Assembly (NCBI GenBank): GCA_020635725.1
Contig: JACJZF010000001.1
Span: 186,001 to 250,000 of the forward strand
Direction of reading: 5' to 3'
From: Flavobacteriales bacterium
GTDB lineage: Bacteria > Bacteroidota > Bacteroidia > Flavobacteriales_F > PHOS-HE28
Length of the DNA: 64,000 nt
The notes below the pieces were generated by a model. It was given only the letters and a program-made list of their open reading frames with translations, was not told the origin of the DNA and made no database searches. A program made the translations under genes and the position numbers. Positions 9,758 to 19,100 of the stretch are shown here, one piece after another. Within the stretch, counting starts at the first letter, position 1, and every line of letters begins with the position of its first letter.

Positions 9758-9814
9758 GCGAACCTAGCCGGACTCAGACAACCGCCCCCTACTCGGTCAC
9801 TGCAAGTATCACGT

Positions 9815-9834
9815 GCGCGGTGTTGATACCGCGC
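9815..9834 (-). terminator. Stem-loop directly after the RND permease stop
   Basis: The 7-bp perfect stem GCGCGGT/ACCGCGC with a 6-nt loop sits 1 bp beyond the stop codon of the efflux permease and before the receptor promoter. There is no T-run, so termination efficiency is uncertain. Confidence 0.45.
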
Positions 9835-9835
9835 C

Positions 9836-12800
9836 TCAGCCCAATGCTACCCGCTCCTCCACCTTCCTCCGCTTGCGCTTGAAGCGCTTGCCACCCACCA
9901 TCTCCATCAGGCGCGTCATGATGTAGTACATCGTGGGCACCAGGAAGAGCGTGAGGATGAGCGAGCTGGTCAGCCCGCCGATGATCACCCAGGCCATGCC
10001 GTTCTTCACCTCGGCGCCGTCGCCGCTCGCGAGTGCGATGGGCATCATGCCGAAGATCATCGCCACGGTGGTCATCAGGATCGGACGCAGGCGTTCCTTG
10101 CCCGCTTCCACCAGCGCTTCGCTCAGGCCCATGCCCTCCTTGCGCAGGTGGTTCGCGAAGTCGACGATGAGGATGCCGTTCTTGCTCACCAGACCCAGCA
10201 GCATGATCACACCCACGATGCTGAAGATGGCCAGCGGCTGCATGCTGAGCGCGAGGCCGAGCAGCGCGCCGACCAAGGCCACTGGGATGGAGAAGAGCAC
10301 CACGAAGGGATAGAGCGCGTTCTCGTAGAGCGCGACCATGATCAGGTACACGAGCAGGATGCCGAGCAGCAACGCCGTGCCCAGGCTACCGAAGGCATCG
10401 CCTTGGTTCTTCGCATCGCCCAGGTAGTCGATGGAGATGCCTGCGGGCAGGTGCTCCTTGGTGAGCGCCTGCTTGATCTCCGCCACGATGGTACCACTGG
10501 GGCGACCCACCGCCGCGCTGTTGATGGTGATGCTGTTCAAGCGGTCCGTACGCTGCAGCACGCTGCTGCCCACGTCCTCGTACACCTCGGCGAGCTGCGA
10601 CAGTTGAACGGTCGCGCCCTTGCTGTTGGTCACCATCAGGTCGCGCACGCTGTTCACGTCGCGGCGGTCCTCCTGGTCCAGTCGCACGTTGATCGGGTAC
10701 TCATCGCCGCCCTCCTTGAACTTGCTGCGGTCGTTGCCGCGGAAGGCCGTCTGCACGGCGATGCCGATGTCGGTGCTGGTGAAGCCCATCGCCGCCATGC
10801 GGTCCTGGTCGAGGCGCACGCGCACTTCGGGCTTGGGGCTCTTGGTGCTGTATTGCACGTAATCGCTGCCGGGCGTGGCGGCGGTGATCGCCTTGATCAT
10901 GCGGGCCGCCTTCCACAAGCTGTCCATGTCGGTGCCCTTTACGGCGATCTGGATCGGTGTGTTGGCGCTGCCGGTGATGCGCGTCTGCGTGACGGTCGTC
11001 TTCAGGCCGGGGATCTGGCCGAGTTCATCGCGCAGGATGGTGCCGAACTCCACCGAGGAGAACGGACGTTGTGTCTTGGGCACGAGCTTCACGTTGATCT
11101 CCGCGAGGTTCGCGTTGGCCGAACCGCTGCCGCCCATCTGCCCGCTCTGGGTGCCCACGTTCGTGAACGCGTCGATCACCTCGGGGTGCTTCAGGATGAT
11201 GCGCTCGGCCTCCTGGGTGAGCTGATCGGTCAGGGCGAGCGATGCCTGCGGTGCGGTCTCGAGCTGCACCAGGAACTCGCCGCGGTCGCTGTCCGGGATG
11301 AAGGTGGCACCGATGAAGCCGGCCGGCAGCAGCGCGATGGAGCCGATGATGAGCACCAGCACCGTGATGAGCACCCAACGCTTGCGCTTCAACGACTTCG
11401 CGAGCATGTTCCCATACCACGCCTGCAGGCGGTCGATCGCGCGCTCGAAGCCAAGGCTGAAGCGGCCCCAGAGCGTGTCCTTCGTCAGGTGCTCGAGCTT
11501 GCCCCAGCGCGATGCGAGGAGCGGTGTGAGCGTGAAGGCCACGACCAGGCTCATGAGCGTGCTGAAGACCACCACGAGCGAGAACTCGCGCAGGATGTTG
11601 CCGATCATGCCACCACTGAGCGCGAGCGGCAGGAAGACCACCACATCCACGAGCGTGATGGCCATGGCCGTGAAGCCGATCTCGTTCCGCCCTTCGAGCG
11701 CGGCGGTCCAACGGGTCTTGCCCATCTCCAGGTGGCGGTAGATGTTCTCCAGCACCACGATGCTGTCGTCCACCAGGATGCCCACCACCAGCGAGAGCGC
11801 CATCAAGGTCATCAGGTTCAGCGAGAAGCCGAAAGCGTACATGAGGATGAACGTGGGGATCATGGCGCTTGGCAGGGCCACGAGCACGAAGAGCGAACTG
11901 CGCAAACTGTGCAGGAAGACGAGCATCACCACGCCCACGATGAGCACGGCGAGCATCAGGTCGAACATCACGGCGTTGGCGCTGCTGAGCGTGTAGAGGC
12001 TCTGGTCGATGGCGATCTTGTAGTCGAAGCCGGTGTCGGCCAGCTCGGTCTTGAGCTGCACGAGACGCGCTTTCACACCCTTGCTCACCTCCACCGCGTT
12101 GGCGTCGCTCTGCTTCACGATCTGCATGCCGATGCCCGGCTGCCCGTTGATGCGGTTGTAGGTGGTGGCCTCGCTCAGGCCGTCGGTCACCGCGGCGATG
12201 TCCTGCAGGAGGATCCGCGAGCCATCGGCATTCTCGCGCACCACGGTGCGGCGCAGGTCGTCCACGGTGATGGCACGCGCATCCAGGTTGATCGAGAGGC
12301 GATCGCCGCCGCCCTCCACATTGCCGGCCGGATAGGTGCTGCTGTTGGCGCTCACGGCCTGGGCCACCTGACCGGGGCTGATCCCGTAGGCCTTCAGCTT
12401 GTCATTGTCCATCACCACCTGGATCTCGCGCTGCTGCGCGCCGATGAGGGTCACACTGCCCACACCGCTCACGTTGCTGATGATCGGCGCCACGCGGTCG
12501 TCGAGCAACTGGTAGAGGTCGCCGGGCGAAAGGTGGCTGCTCACGCTGAGGCGCAGGATGGGGATCTCGTCCGTGCTGAAGCGGCGTACCACGGGATCAT
12601 CCGCATCCTCCGGCAGCGAGGCGCGGATCTGGTCGATGCGGCGTTCGGCATCGCGCTGGGCGTTATTCACGTTGGTCCCCGACTTCAATGTGATCGTGAT
12701 CGCCGAGACGCCCTCCATGCTGGTGCTGGCGATCTGGTCCACGCCCTCGATCGCGCTCACCGCATCCTCCAAGGGCTTCGTCAAGGTGTTCTGGATCTCC

Positions 12801-12970
12801 TCGGGCGAAGCGCCTCGGTAGGTGGTCTGCACCATCACCACGTTGGCTTCGAACTTCGGGAGCAGGTTGTAGTTGAGCTGCTTGTAGCTCACGAACCCGA
12901 AGAGGATCAGGGTGACGAAGATCACCGTGATCAGCAGCGGGCGTTTGATGGCGACTTCTGTGATGCTCAT
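9836..12970 (-). CDS. RND efflux permease, HAE1 family
   Basis: The 1044-aa inner-membrane proton/drug antiporter has the two-fold RND layout: TM1 (about residues 11-29), a large periplasmic loop, TM2-6 (about 340-480), TM7 (about 535-555), a second loop and TM8-12 (about 860-1020). The TM4 segment MALSLVVGILVDDSIVVLENIYRH contains the two adjacent proton-relay aspartates; the DD plus VVxEN pattern is diagnostic of HAE1. The N-terminal PLLITVIFVTLILFGFVSY and the AFTLTPLLASR end of TM6 also fit. It is the distal gene of the marR-tolC-hlyD-RND operon. Export of hydrophobic drugs or detergents is expected; the specific substrate is unknown. Confidence 0.95.
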   Translation of the reverse strand: MSITEVAIKRPLLITVIFVTLILFGFVSYKQLNYNLLPKFEANVVMVQTTYRGASPEEIQNTLTKPLEDAVSAIEGVDQIASTSMEGVSAITITLKSGTNVNNAQRDAERRIDQIRASLPEDADDPVVRRFSTDEIPILRLSVSSHLSPGDLYQLLDDRVAPIISNVSGVGSVTLIGAQQREIQVVMDNDKLKAYGISPGQVAQAVSANSSTYPAGNVEGGGDRLSINLDARAITVDDLRRTVVRENADGSRILLQDIAAVTDGLSEATTYNRINGQPGIGMQIVKQSDANAVEVSKGVKARLVQLKTELADTGFDYKIAIDQSLYTLSSANAVMFDLMLAVLIVGVVMLVFLHSLRSSLFVLVALPSAMIPTFILMYAFGFSLNLMTLMALSLVVGILVDDSIVVLENIYRHLEMGKTRWTAALEGRNEIGFTAMAITLVDVVVFLPLALSGGMIGNILREFSLVVVFSTLMSLVVAFTLTPLLASRWGKLEHLTKDTLWGRFSLGFERAIDRLQAWYGNMLAKSLKRKRWVLITVLVLIIGSIALLPAGFIGATFIPDSDRGEFLVQLETAPQASLALTDQLTQEAERIILKHPEVIDAFTNVGTQSGQMGGSGSANANLAEINVKLVPKTQRPFSSVEFGTILRDELGQIPGLKTTVTQTRITGSANTPIQIAVKGTDMDSLWKAARMIKAITAATPGSDYVQYSTKSPKPEVRVRLDQDRMAAMGFTSTDIGIAVQTAFRGNDRSKFKEGGDEYPINVRLDQEDRRDVNSVRDLMVTNSKGATVQLSQLAEVYEDVGSSVLQRTDRLNSITINSAAVGRPSGTIVAEIKQALTKEHLPAGISIDYLGDAKNQGDAFGSLGTALLLGILLVYLIMVALYENALYPFVVLFSIPVALVGALLGLALSMQPLAIFSIVGVIMLLGLVSKNGILIVDFANHLRKEGMGLSEALVEAGKERLRPILMTTVAMIFGMMPIALASGDGAEVKNGMAWVIIGGLTSSLILTLFLVPTMYYIMTRLMEMVGGKRFKRKRRKVEERVALG

Positions 12971-13101
12971 TGTCGTTCAATTCGAGTGGATGGCGAAGCG
13001 GGGTCGGTGACCGCGAAACCCGTTACCGGGCCGCTCCATCATTCATCATCCTATTCTGGTCACTTGTGGGTCGGTCCCGATCGTTATTCACCACCTCCCA
13101 T

Positions 13102-14181
13102 TCACTTTCCACCAGCGTTCACACTCACGCGGCTTCCATCCACCAGGTTCAGCTGACCGCTCACCACCACCACCTCGTTCGGCTGCAGGCCCTGCACCAC
13201 TTCCACGCGCTCACCCACCTCACGGCCCAGCACGAGCGGACGACGCTGCGCGCGCATGCCGCTGGTGTCGCCCACCACCACGTACACGTAGGCGTCCTTC
13301 ATGCCTTCGCCCAATGCGCTCTTCGGGATGGCGAGCATGTCGCCCGTGGCGCCCGTATCGAAGCGTGCGCTGATGAAGGTGCCGCTCTTCAAGGCGTGCG
13401 CCTTCTCGTTCTTCACCGCCACCTCCACCAGGTAGTTGTGGCTCGCATCGCCGCGCGGGCTCACGAAGCTCACCGTGCCTTGGAAGCTCTCGCCGGGATA
13501 CACATCGCTGGTCACGGTCACGGCGTCGCCCTCCTTCACCCGGTAGGCGTCCTGCTCGCTCACGTACACCTTCGCCTTCAGGCGGCTCACGTCCACCACT
13601 TCCACCACCGCGGTGTTGGCGCTCACATACTCGCCCACCTCCACGTTCTTCGCCACCACGGTGCCGTTCACCGGGCTGATCACCTGCGCGTCGCGGAGCT
13701 GCTGGCGGATCTGGTCCACCTTCACTTTCGCGCTCTCGAACTGGTAGTGCACATCGTCATAGCTCGCCTCCGTGGTGGCCTTGCCAGCGACCAGTTCGCG
13801 GTAACGCTGGTCGTCCTTGCGCAGCTTCTCCAGTTGCAGCTCCGCCGCCTGGAGGTCCAGCTGCTTCTGCGCCACTTCCAGGCTGCCCAGCGTCTGACCC
13901 TTGCTCACACGCGAACCGAGGTCCACGTGAAGGGTGGCGAGCTTGCCTTGTGCCTGCACCATCACGCGCGCCTTCTCATAGGGCTCCAGCGTTCCGGGTA
14001 CGGTGAAGACGCCCTCCACCGGGCCACGCGCCGCCATGACGGTGTTCACCGGGATGGCGAAGGCGCTGCGGTCCACCGGCTCCTTGGCGGCGTCGAGCTT
14101 CTTCTTGTTCGCGGCCAGTCGCAGGCCGATGATCAATGCCAGTGCGAGGAGCACCAGCGGTAGTATCCATTTGCGTTTCAT
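13102..14181 (-). CDS. RND efflux periplasmic adaptor (HlyD/AcrA family)
   Basis: The 359-aa membrane-fusion protein has one N-terminal membrane anchor (about residues 4-22), then a barrel-sandwich half (GTLEPYEKARVMVQAQGKLATLHV), a helical hairpin (about 105-170), the second lipoyl half (VISPVNGTVVAKNVEVGEYV), a beta-barrel and a C-terminal membrane-proximal domain. It links the RND pump encoded downstream to the TolC-type channel encoded upstream in the same operon. About 130 bp separate it from the permease gene, and I see no clear promoter in that gap. Confidence 0.93.
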   Translation of the reverse strand: MKRKWILPLVLLALALIIGLRLAANKKKLDAAKEPVDRSAFAIPVNTVMAARGPVEGVFTVPGTLEPYEKARVMVQAQGKLATLHVDLGSRVSKGQTLGSLEVAQKQLDLQAAELQLEKLRKDDQRYRELVAGKATTEASYDDVHYQFESAKVKVDQIRQQLRDAQVISPVNGTVVAKNVEVGEYVSANTAVVEVVDVSRLKAKVYVSEQDAYRVKEGDAVTVTSDVYPGESFQGTVSFVSPRGDASHNYLVEVAVKNEKAHALKSGTFISARFDTGATGDMLAIPKSALGEGMKDAYVYVVVGDTSGMRAQRRPLVLGREVGERVEVVQGLQPNEVVVVSGQLNLVDGSRVSVNAGGK

Positions 14182-14214
14182 CGTCGTGTTCGCCTTGGGC
14201 GGATGGTTCGGTGA

Positions 14215-15534
14215 TCAGAGGGTGTTCGCGTAGTTCAGGAGGCCGCCCTTGGAGCGCTCGAGATCGAGCACCGCGATGGAGCGGTTGAGGACGGATGTCG
14301 TCCAGTTGTTGCGCGCCACCTGCAACTGGTAGTCCGCGTTCAGGAGGTCGCTCAGCGAGGCGAGCCCCTGCTGGTACTGCAGGTTCGTGTTGGCGAAGAC
14401 GCGTTCGGCGAGCTCCAGGTTCTCGGCGTCGTTCTGCGCGTTGTTGCTGGTGGCGAGCAGGCGCGTATTGGCGCTCTTGTAGTTCAGCTCGAAGCCCAGG
14501 TCGGCATCGCGCTGCTGCTCGCGTAGGTTCATCAGGGCGATCTCGCTCTGCCTGATCTGGCTCACACGCCGCAGCCCGCTGAAGAGCGGCACGTTCAGCT
14601 TCAGGCCGATCGCCGCGTAGTCATACCAGTTGTCGTAGCTCTGGCCCAGGTCGTTGCCCTGCGCCATCGCGCCATAGCGGCCGTATGCGCTCAAGGTGGG
14701 CAGCCACATGTTGCGCTTGCGCTTCAGGTCGATGCCGTAGAGCAGCTCGCTCTGCTGGTTGTACTGGTGGGCCAGTACCCTGTCCAGGCTGAAGTCGGTC
14801 GTGCCCGGAGCTTCCGCGGCATCCGTGCGCACGGCGTCCAGCACCTCCAGTGCTTCGCCCAGGGGCATGCCCATGGTGCGCTTCAGCTGGTCAAGGGACA
14901 CTTCATAGTTGGCCTGGGCCACGCGCAGCTGCGAGGCGATGTTGCGCTGCGTCACCTCCACCCGGTCGGCATCGAGCTGCTGCACCACGCCGTTCTCCAG
15001 ACGCACCTTCAGGATGCGCACGAGCTCGTCATACTGCCTGCCGTTCGCTTCGAGCAACTTCACCTGTTCCCGGTAGCTCTGCGCCTGGGCGTACGCCTTC
15101 GCGATGTCATAGATCACCTGCTCCTCGGCCTGCTGCTTCTTGATCGAGGCCATGGCCAGGTTCGGCTTGTTGGCCTGGATGCCATTGAGCTGCGCCACGT
15201 CCACCAGCGTCTGCTCGGCCTGCACGTTGAGGGTGGTCACGAACTGGGTGCCGAACTGCACCGGTGTGGGCTGGTCGCTGAAGATGCCGGCCGGTAGGAT
15301 GGTCGTCTGACGCTTCAGGTTGTCGTCCAGCTGGCCGCTGCCATTGATCTGCGGCAGGTAGCCCGCCACGGCCTCCTGGGCCTGGGCATCGGCTCGGCGC
15401 TGGTCGTTGTCCGCGATGGCCATGGCCGGGCTGTGGGCACGACCGTAGTCGATGGCCTGGCGGAGCGTGAAGGGTTGCTGGGCTCCGGCGGTCCCGATCA
15501 GGGATGCCGCGAGCAGGGTCAGGAGCTGTTTCAT
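14215..15534 (-). CDS. TolC family outer-membrane efflux protein
   Basis: The 439-aa protein begins with a signal peptide (ends GTAGAQ) and has the duplicated OEP repeat: FTLRQAIDYGRAHSPAMAIADND near the N-terminus and a second coiled-coil half from about residue 240. It forms the trimeric outer-membrane channel of the efflux complex encoded by this operon. Its ATG overlaps the stop codon of marR by 4 bp (ATGA), so expression is likely coupled to that of the repressor. Confidence 0.93.
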   Translation of the reverse strand: MKQLLTLLAASLIGTAGAQQPFTLRQAIDYGRAHSPAMAIADNDQRRADAQAQEAVAGYLPQINGSGQLDDNLKRQTTILPAGIFSDQPTPVQFGTQFVTTLNVQAEQTLVDVAQLNGIQANKPNLAMASIKKQQAEEQVIYDIAKAYAQAQSYREQVKLLEANGRQYDELVRILKVRLENGVVQQLDADRVEVTQRNIASQLRVAQANYEVSLDQLKRTMGMPLGEALEVLDAVRTDAAEAPGTTDFSLDRVLAHQYNQQSELLYGIDLKRKRNMWLPTLSAYGRYGAMAQGNDLGQSYDNWYDYAAIGLKLNVPLFSGLRRVSQIRQSEIALMNLREQQRDADLGFELNYKSANTRLLATSNNAQNDAENLELAERVFANTNLQYQQGLASLSDLLNADYQLQVARNNWTTSVLNRSIAVLDLERSKGGLLNYANTL

Positions 15535-15974
15535 GCCGCGTCGCCGCTGTTGGCCCGTTCGTTCATGATGTTCACCACGTTCAAGGCCGCCGTCAGTTCC
15601 TTCTTGCCCACATCGTCCAGCACCCGCGCGAAGACCTTGGCGCGCAGCTTGGCCACCTTGCGGTAGACCTCCATGCCCGCCTTGGTCACCACCAGGTTCT
15701 TGCGGCGGCGGTCGTTCGGGTCCATCTGGCGCTCGATCCAGCCGGCCTTCTCCATGTCGTCCAGCTGGCGCAGCATCACGCTCTTGTCCTTGGCGAAGTG
15801 GTTGGCCAGGTCGGTCTGCACGGCCTGCGTGTTGGTCAGCAGGAAGTCGAGGATGCCGAACTGGGGGATGCTCAGCTCGCTGCCATGCTTCCCCATCTCC
15901 ACGGCCACCAGGCGGATCATGCTGCGGAACATGGTCGGCAGCGCCTGGGCGAGTTCGTCGGTTAATGTGCTCAT
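15531..15974 (-). CDS. MarR family transcriptional repressor of the efflux operon
   Basis: The 147-aa winged-helix protein contains a MarR domain: QFGILDFLLTNTQAVQTDLAN, then the recognition helix DKSVMLRQLDDMEKAGWIER and the wing DPNDRRRKNLVVT. I place the start at ATG 15974 because a -7 promoter element (16001-16008) lies downstream of the longer alternative start at 16028, which would therefore not be transcribed. Palindromic operators flank and overlap that promoter, indicating autorepression. The gene heads an operon with tolC, adaptor and permease, so the efflux system is probably induced by a ligand of this repressor. Confidence 0.92.
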   Translation of the reverse strand: MSTLTDELAQALPTMFRSMIRLVAVEMGKHGSELSIPQFGILDFLLTNTQAVQTDLANHFAKDKSVMLRQLDDMEKAGWIERQMDPNDRRRKNLVVTKAGMEVYRKVAKLRAKVFARVLDDVGKKELTAALNVVNIMNERANSGDAA

Positions 15975-15981
15975 GTCAATA

Positions 15982-16047
15982 GTTGCCTTTTGCAACGGCA
16001 CAAATGTATATATTGTTGCATTATGCAACTATTAGTTCTTAGCAACT
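15982..16047 (-). promoter_or_regulatory. marR promoter with palindromic operators
   Basis: A perfect 15-bp palindrome GTTGCATTATGCAAC lies at 16015-16029, and a related inverted repeat GTTGC-N5-GCAAC at 15982-15996. A weaker site with one matching half (GCAAC) is at 16034-16047. The minus strand reads TACATTTG at 16001-16008, an exact TAnnTTTG match. The two best sites therefore bracket the promoter, over the -33 region and the transcription start. Two GTTGC/GCAAC sites of identical arm sequence point to one regulator, presumably the MarR protein. Confidence 0.75.
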
Positions 16048-16079
16048 TTTCAGAAATTCATGGCGTGGCCTGGAAAGCC

Positions 16080-16105
16080 GAAGCCCCGCACTCGTGCGGG
16101 GCTTC
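16080..16105 (-). terminator. Strong stem-loop after the second RND permease gene
   Basis: A perfect 12-bp stem (GAAGCCCCGCAC/GTGCGGGGCTTC, 2-nt loop) lies 20 bp beyond the stop codon of the permease at 16125 and before the marR promoter. It separates the two efflux operons. It has no T-tract. Confidence 0.7.
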
Positions 16106-16124
16106 AGTGAGCTATCAGTGTCAA

Positions 16125-19100
16125 TCAGGCCGGGAGCGGCGGCGGTGAGCCGGAGGGCGCGACCGGATTCCTCGACTCCCGCACCGGCACCCATCGATAG
16201 AACACCTTGGTCATGAGCAGGAACATCACCGGCACGATCACCAAGGTCAGGAAGGTGGCGAAGGTGAGCCCGAAGATCACCGTCCAGCTCATGGGGCCCC
16301 AGAACACCGTGTTGTCACCACCTAGCACGAACTGCGGATCGAGGTCGCTGAAGAGCGTGAAGAAGTTGATGTTGAGGCCGATGGCCAATGGGATGAGCCC
16401 CAGCACCGTGGTGATGGCCGTGAGCAGCACCGGGCGGAGTCGGCGCGCGCCGGCATCCTCGATGGAGAGCAGCACCTCGCTCATGGGCAGGCGCTGCTCC
16501 TGGCTCAGGCCGAGCTCCTCCTTCCGACGGGTCTGGAGCAGCAGCATGAAGTCAACGAGCACGATCGCGTTGTTCACCACTACGCCGGCCAGGGAGATGA
16601 TGCCGACCATGGTCATCATGATCACGAACTCCATGCGGAAGATCACCAGCCCGAGGAAGACCCCGATGAGCGAGAAGATCACCGAGCTGACGATGATGCC
16701 CGGGATGGCCGCGCTGTTGAACTGCGCGACGATGATCATGAAGACCAGGAACACCGCGATCATGAGCGCCGTGCTCAGGAAGGCCATCTGCTTGGCCTGC
16801 TCCTTCAGCTCGCCCGTGAACTCGTATGTGAAGCGAGGGTCCTTCGGATAGGCATCGAAGGCCGCGATCACCTGGTTCACCACCTGCTCCTTCTTGAATT
16901 CATCGGTGACATTGCTCTGCACCTGCACCATGCGCTTCAGGTCTTTCCGCTTCACGGCACTGAAGGTGCTCGTATAGTGCGGTGTGGCGAGCGCGCTGAT
17001 GGGCACTTGTCGGATCTGGCCATTGGTCTGGTCGCGGAAGGTGACGCGCATGCTGGTGAGCACCTCGGGATCGTAGCGGTACTCGTCCTTCAGGCGGATG
17101 TTCACCGGGTAGTCATCCTCCCCTTCCTTGTAGGTGCTCACCTCGCGGCCGTAGAGCGCGGTGCGCAGCGCATCGCCGATGGCATAGGTGCTCACGTTGT
17201 AGCGGCGCGCCTTGGCCCGATCGATCTCGATGGGCATCTCGGGCTTGCCGAGCTCCACATCGAGCTTCAGCTCCTCCACGTATTCGATATGCTGGTCCTT
17301 CAGGTAGGCGCGCACCTTCTCCCCTTCCTCGATCAGCGCGAGCACATCGTCGCCCTTGATCTCCAGGTTGATGGCCTTGCCCACCGGCGGGCCGGCGGCA
17401 TCCTTGTCCACCACCACGGTCACGCCAGGCACCCCGCGCACTGCTTCACGGATCTCCTCCATCACGCTGAGCGAGTTGATGCCCCGGCGCTCGGCGAACT
17501 TCACGAAGCTCACCTGCACGCGGCCCTTGTGCGGGGTGGCATCGAAGCTGGGCCCGGCCATGGGGTCGCTGGTGCCTTCGCCCACCTGCGCGATCACGGA
17601 GCTCACCATGAAGTTGCGCAGGCGTTGCTCGGTACGGCCATCGGGGAGCGTGTCGGTCACCGTGTCGTTGTACTTCGGATCGGACAGCACATCGAAGATG
17701 CGCTTCTCCACCAGGCGCGTGGTGGCATCGGTCTCATTGATGTCGGTGCCGATGGGCTTCTCGATGAACACGTTCACGTACAGCGGCTGGTTCACCGGGA
17801 AGAAGAGCGTGTTGGGCGGGAAGATCCCCGTGAGCACGAAGGAGAAGATGAGCAGGCCGATGGTGCCGATGAACATCCACCGCGGACGCTTGCCTTGCAG
17901 CACCCAGGTGAGGAAGCGGCGGTAGCGCGCTTCGACACGCGGCATGGTCACGTTCTGGAAGCGCACGCTGGCGGGGTAGAGCACGTAGTAGTTCAGGTAT
18001 CCGAAGAGGCCGAAGGCCAGGGCGAGGTTGCCCAGGGAGAAGAGGAACTTGTTGCCTCCGAAGTAGCCGGCGAGGCTGGAGAGCAGGCCCAGGCCGGTCA
18101 TCCAACCGCCCACCTTGAAGGTGAGCCAACGCGAGGGGCCGGGCTGCTCCACCTGCATGTAGCGGCCGGCGATGCTGGGGTTGATGATCAGGCCCACGAA
18201 CAAGGAGCTGGCCAGCACCACCATGAGCGTGATCGGCAGGAACTTCATGAACTCGCCCATGATGCCCGGCCACATGAGCAGCGGGATGAATACCGCGACC
18301 GTCGTGGCCGTGCTCGCGATAATCGGCCAGGCCACCTCGCCGATGCCGTTCTTGGCCGCGCGCAATGGCGATTGCCCTTCGCTCATCAGGCGGTGCGTGT
18401 TCTCAATCACCACGATGCCGTTGTCAACGAGCATGCCCAGCGCGAGCACCAGGCTGAAGAGCACCATCATGTTCAGCGTATAGCCCATGGCGTTGAGCAC
18501 GATGAAGCTCAGCAGCATGCTCATGGGGATGGCGATGCCCACGAAGATGGCGTTGCGCAGGCCGAGGAAGAACATGAGCACGCCCACCACCAGCAGCACC
18601 CCGAAGATGATCGAGTTCTCGAGCTCATCCACCTGCGTGCGGGTCTGGTCGCTCATGTCGCCGGTGATGGTGACGGTGAGGTCGGCGGGGAAGACATCGC
18701 GCTTGAAGCGGTCGAGCACGGCATTGATGCTGTCGCTCGCGATGAGCAGGTTGCGGCCGCTGCGCTTGATGATGTCGAGCATCACCACAGGCTGCCCGAA
18801 TTCGCGCGCGTAGCTGGTGGGTTCCTTGTAGGTGAAGGCCACATCGGCCACGTCGCCCAGCCGCACGATCTCGAGGTTCTCCTGCTTCACGATGATGCCG
18901 CGCACCTGGTCCATGTCGGTGAACTCGCCATTCACGCTGATCGTGCGGCGCAGCCCATCCACCAGCACCTCGCCGCCGCTCACGCTCACGTTCTCCTGTT
19001 GCACCGCGCTGGCCACATCCTGGAAGCTCAGCTGGCGCGCTTCCATCTTGGGCAGGTCCAGGCTGATGCGCAGCTCCTTCTCGGGCACGCCGCGGATCTC

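Noticed and set aside
10148..13156. A 1002-codon open frame on the plus strand opposite the RND permease
   Set aside because: It is antisense to a well-defined pump gene and its His/Asp/Gly-rich translation has no domain; it reflects GC-rich codon bias. The same holds for the long plus-strand frame at 16977-19664.
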